Positions 33,089-41,962 of a stretch of 64,000 bases of DNA are shown in pieces. The notes under the pieces were generated by a model, which did not search any database, had not been told where the DNA came from, and saw nothing but the letters and a program-made list of their open reading frames with translations. A program made the translations under genes and the position numbers. This stretch comes from Reyranella soli (lineage in GTDB: Bacteria > Pseudomonadota > Alphaproteobacteria > Reyranellales > Reyranellaceae). Location of the stretch: positions 18,477-82,476 of the forward strand of contig NZ_BKAJ01000075.1 in the NCBI RefSeq assembly GCF_007992495.1, given 5' to 3'. How positions within the stretch are numbered: the first letter of the stretch is position 1; each line of letters opens with the position of its first letter.

Positions 33089-33690
33089 AAGCGGTCAACC
33101 GAAATACGCGCCGCGCTTCTTGGCAATCATCCTGGACAGCCGGCTATCCATCCTCGCGGCCGACAAGAACGGACCCGCGCGACGATGGCCGAGGATGTCA
33201 GCCAACGCGGCACGCTCCCGAAGAACCTCGATGGACTCGGTCAGATCGCGTATACTTTACGGTGATACCCAGTCGTACTCCCCGTCAAGAATTAAGAGCC
33301 GTATCCGTCGTCAACGACAGATGAGTTCTGAGCTTGCTGCACCGAGTGTTTGGCTCTTTGACCCGACCCAACTTCACATCGTAATCGACGCGTTCATGCC
33401 CGCGGGAGCGGACATAGGTGGGCATGACGTCGTCCTTTCAATGCCTTGTCGGTTCACGGCCCTTGAGCGCGCGGTAGCGTCGCGTGAGGCCCGACCGGAA
33501 GCGATACTTGGAATCGGGCGCCGCCGTCGGGATGGTTCGACGCGGCGATGATGCCGACTGGGTGACAGGACAGGTACTCGCCGTCGATGGCGGGCTCAGC
33601 GTCACGTGAGGGCGACCAATACCTTGGCACAGGGTGCCTTCGGCCTTCAGCCAGTCGATCCGATCAGCGTGGCGGGCCTAGTTTCAGCCG
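33089..33690. other. 602-bp region with no intact gene
   Basis: After the aminotransferase the sequence lacks a convincing intact reading frame. It has a more AT-rich stretch around 33240-33330. A 46-codon minus-strand frame (33285-33425) has an AAAGGACG site but no recognisable product. The only identifiable piece is the SDR C-terminal remnant ending at 33609. The region looks like decayed DNA. Confidence 0.5.
33547..33609 (+). pseudogene. Remnant of a short-chain dehydrogenase/reductase C-terminus
   Basis: The frame ending at TGA 33607-33609 reads DDADWVTGQVLAVDGGLSVT, the classic last 20 residues of a classical SDR (the S-x-WVTGQ-x-L-x-VDGG-x-x tail). Upstream in the same frame nothing resembles an SDR body: no YxxxK and no Rossmann motif. 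It is therefore a truncated gene fragment. Confidence 0.75.
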
Positions 33691-34131
33691 ATGGACGAAT
33701 CCCTAATTCCTGTCCTATCCGCGCTGGCCGGATCGGCGATCGGTGCCCTGGCGTCGTTCGTCTCGACCTGGATCACCCAGATCTCGCAGGCGCGGGCGGC
33801 GCGACGCATGCACGACCGCGCTCGCCGCGAGGAACTCTATGGCGAGTTCATCAGCGAAGCCTCGCGGCTGTTCGTCGATGCCTTCGAGCATGAGCTGGAG
33901 GACCCGGCGAAGCTCGTCCATCTCTATGCCATCGTCAGCACGATCCGCCTGTTCGGAAGTCCCGCGACCCTGCTCGAGGCGGAAAAGGTCATGACCCAGA
34001 TCGGCGCGACCTACTTTGCGCCCAACAAGGACGTCCGGCTGTTCGCGGAAATCGCCCCCGCCGGCGACCTCGATCCGCTGTTCGCCTTCAGCAAGGCCTG
34101 CCGCGACGAGCTCAAGATCGCGCGGTCCTAG
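33691..34131 (+). CDS. Hypothetical membrane-anchored protein, 146 residues
   Basis: Not assigned to a family. One N-terminal hydrophobic segment (LIPVLSALAGSAIGALASFVSTWI, about 5-28) probably anchors it, followed by a charged helical part starting RAARRMHDRARREELYGEFISEASR. The rest, with HLYAIVSTIRLFGSP and LLEAEKVM, looks like a cytoplasmic helical bundle. Similar small anchored proteins are frequent in this class of bacteria, without known function. Confidence 0.7.
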   Translation: MDESLIPVLSALAGSAIGALASFVSTWITQISQARAARRMHDRARREELYGEFISEASRLFVDAFEHELEDPAKLVHLYAIVSTIRLFGSPATLLEAEKVMTQIGATYFAPNKDVRLFAEIAPAGDLDPLFAFSKACRDELKIARS

Positions 34132-34257
34132 GCCGAAAGGCCCGCCCAGCGGTATTTTGGGCCCTCCCGGCCGGCCATTTTGACCGGTTGCAGGTCCAGG
34201 CCGGCTGGCGCATTTTCCCGCCCCGACCTCAGCCTCACCATGCCAAGGGCCTTTGCC

Positions 34258-36123
34258 ATGACCTCGCGCACCGTCCTCATCGACCGCCATCCCGGCCGCA
34301 GCTCGCAGTCGATCGGCGTCGCGCGCGCGCTGGGCACCGATATCGACCTGATCCACGAGCCGTCGGTCGGCGTCGTCGGCACCAAGGGCGACAGCCAGTG
34401 CTACCTCGGGGTCATGTCGAAGGTCGACGCCATCCATAACGAGCTCAAGGGCCGCGTCGGCACCGGACAGGGCCAGCTCAAGCTCCGGCTGGTCCAGCCC
34501 GAATACACGATCGCCACCTCCGACGGCATCCGCAACGGCACGCGCGAGATGCGCTACTCGCTGATCGGCCGCGAGGTCACCAACGACGCGCTGTGCGAGC
34601 ATCTCAGCGCCACCGGCCTCGCCGGCACCATCGCCGTCGTCGCCTGCGACAAGCCGCCGGTCGGCACGCTGGCCGCGTTGCTCGAGCACAACCGGCCGGC
34701 CATCATCATGTCGGACGGCTCGATCCACCCCGGCACCGACCCCAAGACGGGCGAGCCGATCGACCTCGTGACCGCCTATCAGGTCGCGGGCCATCCCGAC
34801 GCCGAGTTTCGCCATCACATCGCCTGCCATGCCTGCCCCGGCATCGGCAGCTGCGGCGGCATCTTCACCTACAACACCATGCAGACCTTCATCGGCGTGG
34901 TCGGCATGCAGCCTCTGCACATGGTGGCGCCGCCGTCCGACGATCCGCGCCGGGTGAACGAGTTCCCCAAGGAGCTGGTCGGCCATCTCGAGAACCTGAT
35001 GGCCAAGGACCTCAAGCCGCGCGACATCGTCGTGCGCGACTCGCTGCGCAACGCCACGATCGTGGCGATGGCGATCGGCGGCTCGACCAACGTGACCTTG
35101 CACGCGCCGGAGATCGCGCGCGCCGCGGGCTATGCCGACTTCTGGAAGGACATCATCACGCCGGAGGAGTTCAACTACCTCTCCCAGCACGTCGTGCCCG
35201 TGCTGACCGACGCGCGCCCCTACGGCAAGTATTCGATGGTCGACATCGACAATGTGGGCGGCATCCAGGTGATCGTGCGCGAGTTCCTGGACGCCGGCCT
35301 GCTCAACGGCGACGTGATGACCTGCACCGGCGAGACGCTGGCGGCCCAGGTCAAGCGGCTGGGCGCCAAGCATGCCGACGGCAAGGTGATCTACACCGTC
35401 GACAAGCCTTACAAGCCGACGGGCGGCTTGCGCGTGCTGGGCGGCAACCTGTCGCCGGACTTCTCCGCCATCCTGAAGCTCGCGGGCGTCGAGGGCGGCC
35501 TGGAGAACAACACCTTCCGCGGCAAGGCCCGCGTCTTCGAGGGCGAGCAGGACCTGCTCGACGCCCTCGACCAGGCGCCCGGGCAGTTCCAGAACCACGA
35601 CATGGTCATCGTGCGCTACGAGGGGCCGAGCGGCGCGCCGGGCATGCCGGAGATGCTCGACCCGACGTCGCGCATCACGACGCTCTGCCGCGAGCGCGGC
35701 ATCGTCGTCGGCCTGATGACGGATGCCCGCTTCTCGGGCGGCTCGGTCGGCCTGGTGATCGGCCATGTCGGCCCCGAAGCCGCGCTGGGCGGCCCGATCG
35801 CCTTCATCGAGAACGGCGACGAGATCGTCGTCGATCTCAACACCAACGAGCTGAACTGCCCGGCGCTCGCCGACCCGACCACCCTCGCCAAGCGCAAGGC
35901 GGCCTGGGAGAAGATCGTCGCCGGCAACGGCGGCATCCATCCCAACTGCGGCGCGGCCGACACCCGCCTGCTCCACCGCGCGCGCAGCACCGCCGTGCCC
36001 GCCACGCGCGGCGGCGGGTTGCATCCCAACCGCGAGATCTGGGTGCGCGATCCGCGCAAGGCGGAGCGCTCGGGCTTCAAGCTCAGCAACAGGCACCGGC
36101 CGCAGGCAAACAAGGTGTTCTAG
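34258..36123 (+). CDS. IlvD/Edd-family dehydratase
   Basis: 621 residues from the ATG at 34258 (AAGGG upstream); ATGs at 34240 and further up are alternatives. The family removes water from dihydroxy acids or sugar acids using an Fe-S cluster. Cluster cysteines are visible in GDSQC, VACDKPP and HACPGIGSCGGIFTYNTM; the C-terminal barrel has LMTDARFSGGSVGLVIGHVGPEA. Length and the variant CDKPPVG, in place of the usual CDKxxPG, differ from housekeeping IlvD, so it may be a sugar-acid or specialised dehydratase rather than the branched-chain enzyme. No ilv genes are adjacent. Confidence 0.88.
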   Translation: MTSRTVLIDRHPGRSSQSIGVARALGTDIDLIHEPSVGVVGTKGDSQCYLGVMSKVDAIHNELKGRVGTGQGQLKLRLVQPEYTIATSDGIRNGTREMRYSLIGREVTNDALCEHLSATGLAGTIAVVACDKPPVGTLAALLEHNRPAIIMSDGSIHPGTDPKTGEPIDLVTAYQVAGHPDAEFRHHIACHACPGIGSCGGIFTYNTMQTFIGVVGMQPLHMVAPPSDDPRRVNEFPKELVGHLENLMAKDLKPRDIVVRDSLRNATIVAMAIGGSTNVTLHAPEIARAAGYADFWKDIITPEEFNYLSQHVVPVLTDARPYGKYSMVDIDNVGGIQVIVREFLDAGLLNGDVMTCTGETLAAQVKRLGAKHADGKVIYTVDKPYKPTGGLRVLGGNLSPDFSAILKLAGVEGGLENNTFRGKARVFEGEQDLLDALDQAPGQFQNHDMVIVRYEGPSGAPGMPEMLDPTSRITTLCRERGIVVGLMTDARFSGGSVGLVIGHVGPEAALGGPIAFIENGDEIVVDLNTNELNCPALADPTTLAKRKAAWEKIVAGNGGIHPNCGAADTRLLHRARSTAVPATRGGGLHPNREIWVRDPRKAERSGFKLSNRHRPQANKVF

Positions 36124-36130
36124 TCTAGTG

Positions 36131-36159
36131 ACCGACCGGAGCTGAGATCACCGGTCGGT
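36131..36159. terminator. Hairpin between convergent dehydratase and PHA synthase genes
   Basis: ACCGACCGG at 36131-36139 and CCGGTCGGT at 36151-36159 are perfect inverted copies around an 11-nt loop. The gap between the two convergent stops is only 40 bp. There is no T-run, so bidirectional termination is plausible but unproven. Confidence 0.55.
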
Positions 36160-36163
36160 TCAC

Positions 36164-37972
36164 TCAGTCCTGCAGCACATAGATCCCTGGCGCATCACAG
36201 AGCGGTGCAAGGCCGCGTGACGGGCTGCCCATCGGCGGAGGATGGACCAAGCCGTCGGAATGCGCCTTGATCCAGGCACCGTAAGTCGGCCACCACGATC
36301 CATCGTGCCGCGGCGCGATGGCCAGCCAAGTTTCGGGATCGACGTAGCGATCTTCAGCCTTCTTGGTCATGACCTGATAGTGGCGCCCGGCATGGCCGAC
36401 TTCCGATACGATGCCGGCATTATGGCCGCCGTTGGTCAGCAGGTAGGTGACCTCGGTATCGGCCAATAGATGGATCTTGTAGGTCGAGCGCCAGGGCGCC
36501 ACGTGATCCCAGGCCGTGCCGACGGCAAATACCGGCGCTCTGATGTCGGTCAGCGCAACAGGACGCCCATCGACCATGTACCTGCCTTCGGCGAGATCGT
36601 TGTCGAGGAACAAGCGGCGCAGGTACTCGGAATGCATGCGATAGGGCAGGCGCGTGGCGTCGGCGTTCCAGGCCATGAGGTCGCTGAGAGGCTCGCGTTC
36701 GCCCATCAGGTAGCGCCGCAATGCCAGCGACCATAGAAGGTCGTTGGAGCGCAACATCTGAAAAGCTCCTGCCATTTGCTTGGCGTCCAGGAAACCCTGC
36801 TCCCACATCATGTCCTCGAGGAAGGCGATCTGGCTTTCGTCGATGAACAACATCAGTTCCCCGGCTTCGCTGAAGTCGGTCTGCGCCGCGAGCAGGGTCA
36901 TGGTCCTGAGTCGAGTATCGCCGTCGCGCGCCATTGCGGCCGCCGCGATCGCAAGCAGCGTCCCGCCCAGGCAGTAGCCCATGGCGTGCACCTGTCGCTC
37001 GGGAGCGATCGATGCAATGGCGTTGAGCGCCGCCATCACCCCGAGGCGACGATAGTCCTCCATGCTGAGATCGCGGTCTTCGGCATCGGGGTTCTTCCAG
37101 GAGATCATGAACACCGTGAAACCCTGGCCGGTGAGATATCGCACCAGGGAATTCTGCGCCGACAGGTCGAGAATGTAGTACTTCATGATCCAAGCCGGTA
37201 CGATCAGCACCGGCTCGGCATGGACCTGCTCGGTTGCCGGCTCGTACTGGATGAGCTCGATCAGCCTATTGCGAAAGACGACCTTGCCCGGAGTCGCGGC
37301 GATGCTGCGGCCGATCTCGTAGGCTTGGCTGCCGACCGGCTTCTTACCGCTGATCGCCCTTTCCCAATCCTCGAACAGGTGCTGCCAGCCGAGAAGGAAG
37401 TTCTGGCCGCCGCTCTGCAAGGTCCGCTGCAGAAGCTCGGGATTTGTCGGCAAGAAGTTCGAGGGTGAGAACATGTCGAGGAGCTGGCGACCGCCGAAGT
37501 TGACGATATCCTCATGATGGCGCGTCACACCGCGTATGTCCGAAGTGGCGTTGTGCCACCATTGCTGCTGCAGCAGGAAGCCCTGATAGAAGAGGTTGAA
37601 CGGCGGGTGCTGCCAGACGTCGGCCGCGAAGCGACGATCCTGAGGCAACGGCTCGATGACGGCTGCGGCCTTGCCCGGCTGCAGCGCCTGCTGCGCGGCG
37701 AAGGCGGCAAAGCGCATCGACTTGCGCGCCATCTTGTCGGCCAATTGAAGGCGTTTCCCGGGTGCTGCGATCAGATGGACCAGCCAATCGAGATAGGCTG
37801 CGGAGATGGCTGCCGGCGACAGGCCCAGGGTGAACCGTGCCAGCGCGGCATGTAGCGATCGGTCGGTGATGTCCGACAGGGCGGTGACGACGTCGGAGTC
37901 TCGGGCGGCGGGCACCGGAGCGGCCGACGGGGGATCGTGCGGGATATTCTGACGCAAGCTGTGGTCGCTCAT
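36164..37972 (-). CDS. phaC: Poly(3-hydroxyalkanoate) synthase
   Basis: 602 residues from the ATG at 37972, which has a strong GAGGAGAGG site; the frame also opens further upstream without one. The lipase-like box GYCLGG (332-337) holds the catalytic Cys334; the Asp and His of the triad are in TAWDHVAPWRS and NGGHNAG. The N-terminal PhaC_N region (FNLFYQGFLLQQQWW) is present. It polymerises hydroxyacyl-CoA into storage granules. Length suits class I. It follows an ABC exporter operon in the same direction after 113 nt. No phaA/phaB/phaR is nearby, so it may be a second, condition-specific synthase. Confidence 0.92.
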   Translation of the reverse strand: MSDHSLRQNIPHDPPSAAPVPAARDSDVVTALSDITDRSLHAALARFTLGLSPAAISAAYLDWLVHLIAAPGKRLQLADKMARKSMRFAAFAAQQALQPGKAAAVIEPLPQDRRFAADVWQHPPFNLFYQGFLLQQQWWHNATSDIRGVTRHHEDIVNFGGRQLLDMFSPSNFLPTNPELLQRTLQSGGQNFLLGWQHLFEDWERAISGKKPVGSQAYEIGRSIAATPGKVVFRNRLIELIQYEPATEQVHAEPVLIVPAWIMKYYILDLSAQNSLVRYLTGQGFTVFMISWKNPDAEDRDLSMEDYRRLGVMAALNAIASIAPERQVHAMGYCLGGTLLAIAAAAMARDGDTRLRTMTLLAAQTDFSEAGELMLFIDESQIAFLEDMMWEQGFLDAKQMAGAFQMLRSNDLLWSLALRRYLMGEREPLSDLMAWNADATRLPYRMHSEYLRRLFLDNDLAEGRYMVDGRPVALTDIRAPVFAVGTAWDHVAPWRSTYKIHLLADTEVTYLLTNGGHNAGIVSEVGHAGRHYQVMTKKAEDRYVDPETWLAIAPRHDGSWWPTYGAWIKAHSDGLVHPPPMGSPSRGLAPLCDAPGIYVLQD

Positions 37973-38085
37973 AGCTGCCTCTCCTCTATCGCGCAAAACT
38001 CGCGCGGATACGGCCGCTGGAGCATGATCTGGCACAACACTTCTCCCGAGTTCTGGCATATTCAGCCGGCAACGTTGCAATTCCG

Positions 38086-39216
38086 CTAACTCTGGACGGC
38101 GACGCTGCGGAAGCGCAGCAGTGCCAGGCCGAGAAACAGGCAGCCCATTGCAGCAACCGCCAGGTACTCCGGCCAGATCACATCGAACCCGGCCCCGCGA
38201 TAGAGAATGGCCTGGGCAAACGACACGAAGTGGGTCGAGGGTGAGGTCTGCATGATCGCGCGCAGGAAGGGCGGCATGCTTTCAAGCGGCGTGTTGCTGC
38301 CCGACAGCATGTTCAAGGGGATCGCCACCAGCAGGAACAACAAGCCCAGTTGCGGCATGGTGCGGGCGATGGTCGCCAGGAATATTCCGACGGCCGTGGC
38401 GAAGAACAGGTAGAGCACAACACCGGCCATGAACAGTGGCACGGATCCGGCGAGGGGAACGGCCAGCAGCCGGCTGACGACGAGGTAGAGCGACAGGCCC
38501 ACCGCGACGGTGATGACCAGGCCGTTGGCGAGGATTTTCGACATGGCGATTTCGAAGGGGCTGACCGGCATGGCCAGCAAGTGATCCATGGTGCCGTGCT
38601 CGCGCTCGCGCACCACGGCCGCTCCCGCCAGGATGATCGCCAGCATCGTCACGCTGTTGAGAATGCCCATGACGCTGGCGAACCAGGCGGTGGCGACATT
38701 GGGATTGAAGGCGATGCGCGTCGCGAGGTTGACGGGCGGTGGCCGCGAGTCGACGCTGCGGGAGACGAAATCGTCGATTTCCGTTTGGATGATCCGCTGC
38801 ATATAGCCTGCGCCGATGCCCGCCTGCATCACGGCCGTCGCATCGACGGCGACCTGCAGCGCGGGCCTGCGGCCGCTCAGTACATCGCGTTCGAAGTGTG
38901 CCGGAATGTCGACGATGAAGGTGAAGCGACCGTTGTTCATCAGGTGATCGACTTCTGCGAGCTCGACCGGCTGTGCCGTCTTGAAGTACGGCGGCATGAA
39001 CACCCGCGTGATACGGCGTGAGAGCTCGGAACGATCCTCGTCGACGATGCCGATCGAGGCATGGTGCAGCTCCTGCGTATTGCCCTGGGCCTGGGCGATG
39101 ATGGCCAGGGAGAACGAGTAGATGACCAGCCCGAATAGGACCCAGTCACGAAAGAAGCTGCGCAGCTCCTTGGTGGCCAGCCAGAAGATCGTGGACAGGG
39201 TGCGCACGGCGATCAC
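38086..39216 (-). CDS. ABC-2 type transporter permease, YhhJ/YbhR-like
   Basis: 376 residues. One N-terminal helix (WVLFGLVIYSFSLAIIAQ), a long periplasmic domain (about 45-170), then five helices including MLAIILAGAAVVREREHGTMDHLLAMPVSPFEIAMSKIL, the ABC-2 signature. In E. coli the yhiI-rbbA-yhhJ cluster has this order. It overlaps the RbbA-like gene by 4 nt (ATGA). The cargo is unknown. Confidence 0.9.
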   Translation of the reverse strand: MIAVRTLSTIFWLATKELRSFFRDWVLFGLVIYSFSLAIIAQAQGNTQELHHASIGIVDEDRSELSRRITRVFMPPYFKTAQPVELAEVDHLMNNGRFTFIVDIPAHFERDVLSGRRPALQVAVDATAVMQAGIGAGYMQRIIQTEIDDFVSRSVDSRPPPVNLATRIAFNPNVATAWFASVMGILNSVTMLAIILAGAAVVREREHGTMDHLLAMPVSPFEIAMSKILANGLVITVAVGLSLYLVVSRLLAVPLAGSVPLFMAGVVLYLFFATAVGIFLATIARTMPQLGLLFLLVAIPLNMLSGSNTPLESMPPFLRAIMQTSPSTHFVSFAQAILYRGAGFDVIWPEYLAVAAMGCLFLGLALLRFRSVAVQS

Positions 39217-41960
39217 TTCTCCTGGCCGCGCAGCAGCACGAGACTGAGCAGCGTGAACGCCGGCACGAACGCCGCGAGAGCGAGCAGCTGGCCGGAAAGG
39301 TCGACGAAGCCCAGCCCCTTGGTGAAGGTCCCGACGCTCAGAGGCAGGAAATAGGTCATCGGGAACAGGTGTCCGAGGACGGCGCCGAAGCCGGTGATGG
39401 AAGAGACCGGGACCAGCATGCCGGCGAACATCGTCGCCGGCAGCACGGTGAGGATCGCAGTGCCGAACAGCGCCGCGATCTGGGTGCCAGTGAAAGCCGA
39501 GATCACCTGCCCGTAGGCGGTCGTCGTTGTGACATAGACCAGCGCGCCCAGTGCGAGCAGCAGGAAGCTGCCCTTCAGCGGCACGTCGAAGACGAAGAGT
39601 GCCATCAGGAAGAGCATCGCGAAACTGATCATCGCGACCGCAATGTAGGGAAGCTGCTTGCCCACCAGGAATTCGAGGCGGGTAACCGGCGTGACGTAGA
39701 GATTGACGATCGATCCCAGCTCCTTCTCCCGAACGACGGCGAGCGCCATGAGAATGGCGGGAATGAACGCGAGCTGAAAAGCGATCATCGCAGGCACCAT
39801 GGCGTAGACGCTGTCGAAGTCCTGGTTGTAGCGGAACCTGACTTCGATGCTGGCCGCCGAGGTGCCTTTGGCATTCGCCGCATGACCCCGGATCGCACGG
39901 TCGGCGAGATACTGCTGATGAAGACCCTGGACGTATCCCCGGATGGTCTCGGCGCGAAACGGCATGGCCCCGTCGATCCAGACACCGACCTCGGTCTGTC
40001 GCAGCCGCTTCACGTCACGGCCGAAGCCCGGCGGGATCTCGACGGTGGCGGTGACCTCGCCTCTCTTGAGGCGATCCTGCAGATCGGCCGCGTCCTTGAG
40101 CGGCGGTTGTTCCCGGAAATAGGCCGATCCGCGCAGCTCTTCGACATAGGCGCGGCTTTCGTAGGTGTTGTCGCGATCGAGCACAGCAAAGGTGAGCGAG
40201 TCGACATCCGTGGTGATGCCGAATCCGAACACCAGCATGAGAAAGGCCGTGCCGCCGAGCGCGAACGCCAGTCGGATCGGGTCACGGAGGAGCTCCAGGG
40301 ATTCGCGAACCGTGAAGGCCAGCATCCGGCGCACGCTGAACAGCCGTGACGGGTTCGCGGCAGATGGCGCCGCGAGGCGCGGCCGCTCGACCAAGGGAGA
40401 TTCGCCCGGTGTCGTCGCCCGCGCTTGCGCCGCCTCCTCGAGATAGCCCACGAACGCGTCCTCGAGGTCCTCGGCGTCGCGCTGCCGCACCAGGGTCGCC
40501 GGGGCGCCGGTGGCCAGCACACGGCCCGCATCCATCAGCGAGATCCTGTCGCAACGCGACGCCTCGTTCATGAAATGTGTGGACACGAAGATCGTGACGC
40601 CCTGGTTGCGCGACAGATCGATCAGGAGCTCCCAGAAGGCATCGCGGGCGATCGGGTCGACACCCGACGTCGGCTCGTCGAGGATCAGCAGATCCGGTTG
40701 ATGAACGATCGCTACGGCGAGCGATAGGCGCTGGCGGATTCCCAGCGGCAGGGTCGAGGTAAGCTGCCCGACATACTCGCCAAGCCCGAAGCGCCGGATC
40801 AGCTCTTCAATGCGACGCCGCGCCGGCTTCGCCGGCAGATGGAAAAGACGGGCGTGCAGGTCGAGGTTCTGCTGGACCGTGAGCTCGGTGTAGAGCGAGA
40901 AGGACTGCGACATGTAGCCGACGCGAGCCCGCAAGCCCAGGTCGGTTGCATCGATGGATCGTCCGAACAGCGCCGCGGTGCCGTCGCTTGCCGGCAAGAG
41001 ACCGGTCAGCATCTTCATGGTCGTGGTCTTGCCGCAACCGTTGGAGCCCAGGAAGCCGAAGATCTCGCCGCGCTCGATGTCGAAATCGACATGGTCGACG
41101 GCGACGAAGTCGCCGAAGCGGCGCGTCAAACCATGCGCGACGATGACGCGTTCATGATCGAAGGCGCCCCGCGGTGGAATCTTCAATTCGCGATGGGCGT
41201 CCCTTAGCCCGTCGGGCAGCAGGCGAATGAAGGCCTCCTCGATCGTGGCCGCACCGGTTTCTGCCTTGAGCTGTGTAGGCGCGCCGCTCGCCAACACGCG
41301 GCCGGCATTCATGGCGATGAGCCAATCGAAGCTTTCCGCTTCCTCCATGTAGGCCGTCGCCACGAGAATGGTCATGCCGGGCCGGCGCGCGCGCATGCGC
41401 TGGACCAGTTGCCAGAACTGCCGGCGCGACAACGGATCGACACCCGTGGTGGGCTCGTCGAGGATAAGCAGGTCGGGATCGTGCATCAGGGCGCAGCACA
41501 GGCCGAGCTTCTGGCGCATGCCCCCCGAGAGCTGCCGTGCTAGGCGGTCTCGGAAATCGGCCAGCCCCGTGGCGCCCAGCAGCTCGTCGATCCGTGCAGC
41601 GCGCTCGTGACGATCCTGGCCAAACAGGCGACCGAAGAAGTCGATGTTCTCGCGCACGCTGAGCTCGGGATAGAGGTTTTTGCCCAGGCCTTGCGGCATG
41701 TAGGCAATGCGCGGGCAAATCGCGCGGCGATGGCGGACGCTCGCCATATCGCCGCCCAGCACCTCGACGCGGCCCTGCTGGATGCGCTTGGCGCCGGCGA
41801 CGAGGCCCAGCAGCGACGACTTGCCCACGCCGTCCGGCCCGATCAGCCCGGTGACGAGCCCGGCGGGGATGTCGAGCGTGACGCCGTCGAGTGCCGCCAC
41901 GCTGTTGTAATGGTGGCTGACGCCGTCGATGCGGACGGTGAAGGCGCCGGGGGCGGACAT
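39213..41960 (-). CDS. rbbA: Fused ABC exporter with two ATPase domains and a permease, RbbA-like
   Basis: 915 residues from the ATG at 41960 (GGAGG site; another in-frame start at 41993 overlaps the HlyD gene). First ATPase: GPDGVGKSS, LSGGMRQKLG, LLILDEPTTGVDP. Second: GSNGCGKTTT, the degenerate signature LPLGIRQRLS, LLILDEPTSGVDP. The C-terminal third is an ABC-2 permease with a large periplasmic loop. Layout and length match E. coli RbbA, a ribosome-associated ATPase also placed in a YhiI-YhhJ export cluster. Confidence 0.92.
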   Translation of the reverse strand: MSAPGAFTVRIDGVSHHYNSVAALDGVTLDIPAGLVTGLIGPDGVGKSSLLGLVAGAKRIQQGRVEVLGGDMASVRHRRAICPRIAYMPQGLGKNLYPELSVRENIDFFGRLFGQDRHERAARIDELLGATGLADFRDRLARQLSGGMRQKLGLCCALMHDPDLLILDEPTTGVDPLSRRQFWQLVQRMRARRPGMTILVATAYMEEAESFDWLIAMNAGRVLASGAPTQLKAETGAATIEEAFIRLLPDGLRDAHRELKIPPRGAFDHERVIVAHGLTRRFGDFVAVDHVDFDIERGEIFGFLGSNGCGKTTTMKMLTGLLPASDGTAALFGRSIDATDLGLRARVGYMSQSFSLYTELTVQQNLDLHARLFHLPAKPARRRIEELIRRFGLGEYVGQLTSTLPLGIRQRLSLAVAIVHQPDLLILDEPTSGVDPIARDAFWELLIDLSRNQGVTIFVSTHFMNEASRCDRISLMDAGRVLATGAPATLVRQRDAEDLEDAFVGYLEEAAQARATTPGESPLVERPRLAAPSAANPSRLFSVRRMLAFTVRESLELLRDPIRLAFALGGTAFLMLVFGFGITTDVDSLTFAVLDRDNTYESRAYVEELRGSAYFREQPPLKDAADLQDRLKRGEVTATVEIPPGFGRDVKRLRQTEVGVWIDGAMPFRAETIRGYVQGLHQQYLADRAIRGHAANAKGTSAASIEVRFRYNQDFDSVYAMVPAMIAFQLAFIPAILMALAVVREKELGSIVNLYVTPVTRLEFLVGKQLPYIAVAMISFAMLFLMALFVFDVPLKGSFLLLALGALVYVTTTTAYGQVISAFTGTQIAALFGTAILTVLPATMFAGMLVPVSSITGFGAVLGHLFPMTYFLPLSVGTFTKGLGFVDLSGQLLALAAFVPAFTLLSLVLLRGQEK

Positions 41961-41962
41961 CC

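Noticed and set aside
33024..33551. A 175-codon plus-strand frame after the aminotransferase
   Set aside because: It begins inside the aminotransferase, has no ribosome site, and passes out of phase over the SDR remnant.
33715..36096. A 793-codon open frame antisense to the IlvD/Edd gene
   Set aside because: It mirrors a clearly coding strand in GC-rich DNA, has low-complexity composition and no family motif. The plus strand has all dehydratase motifs.
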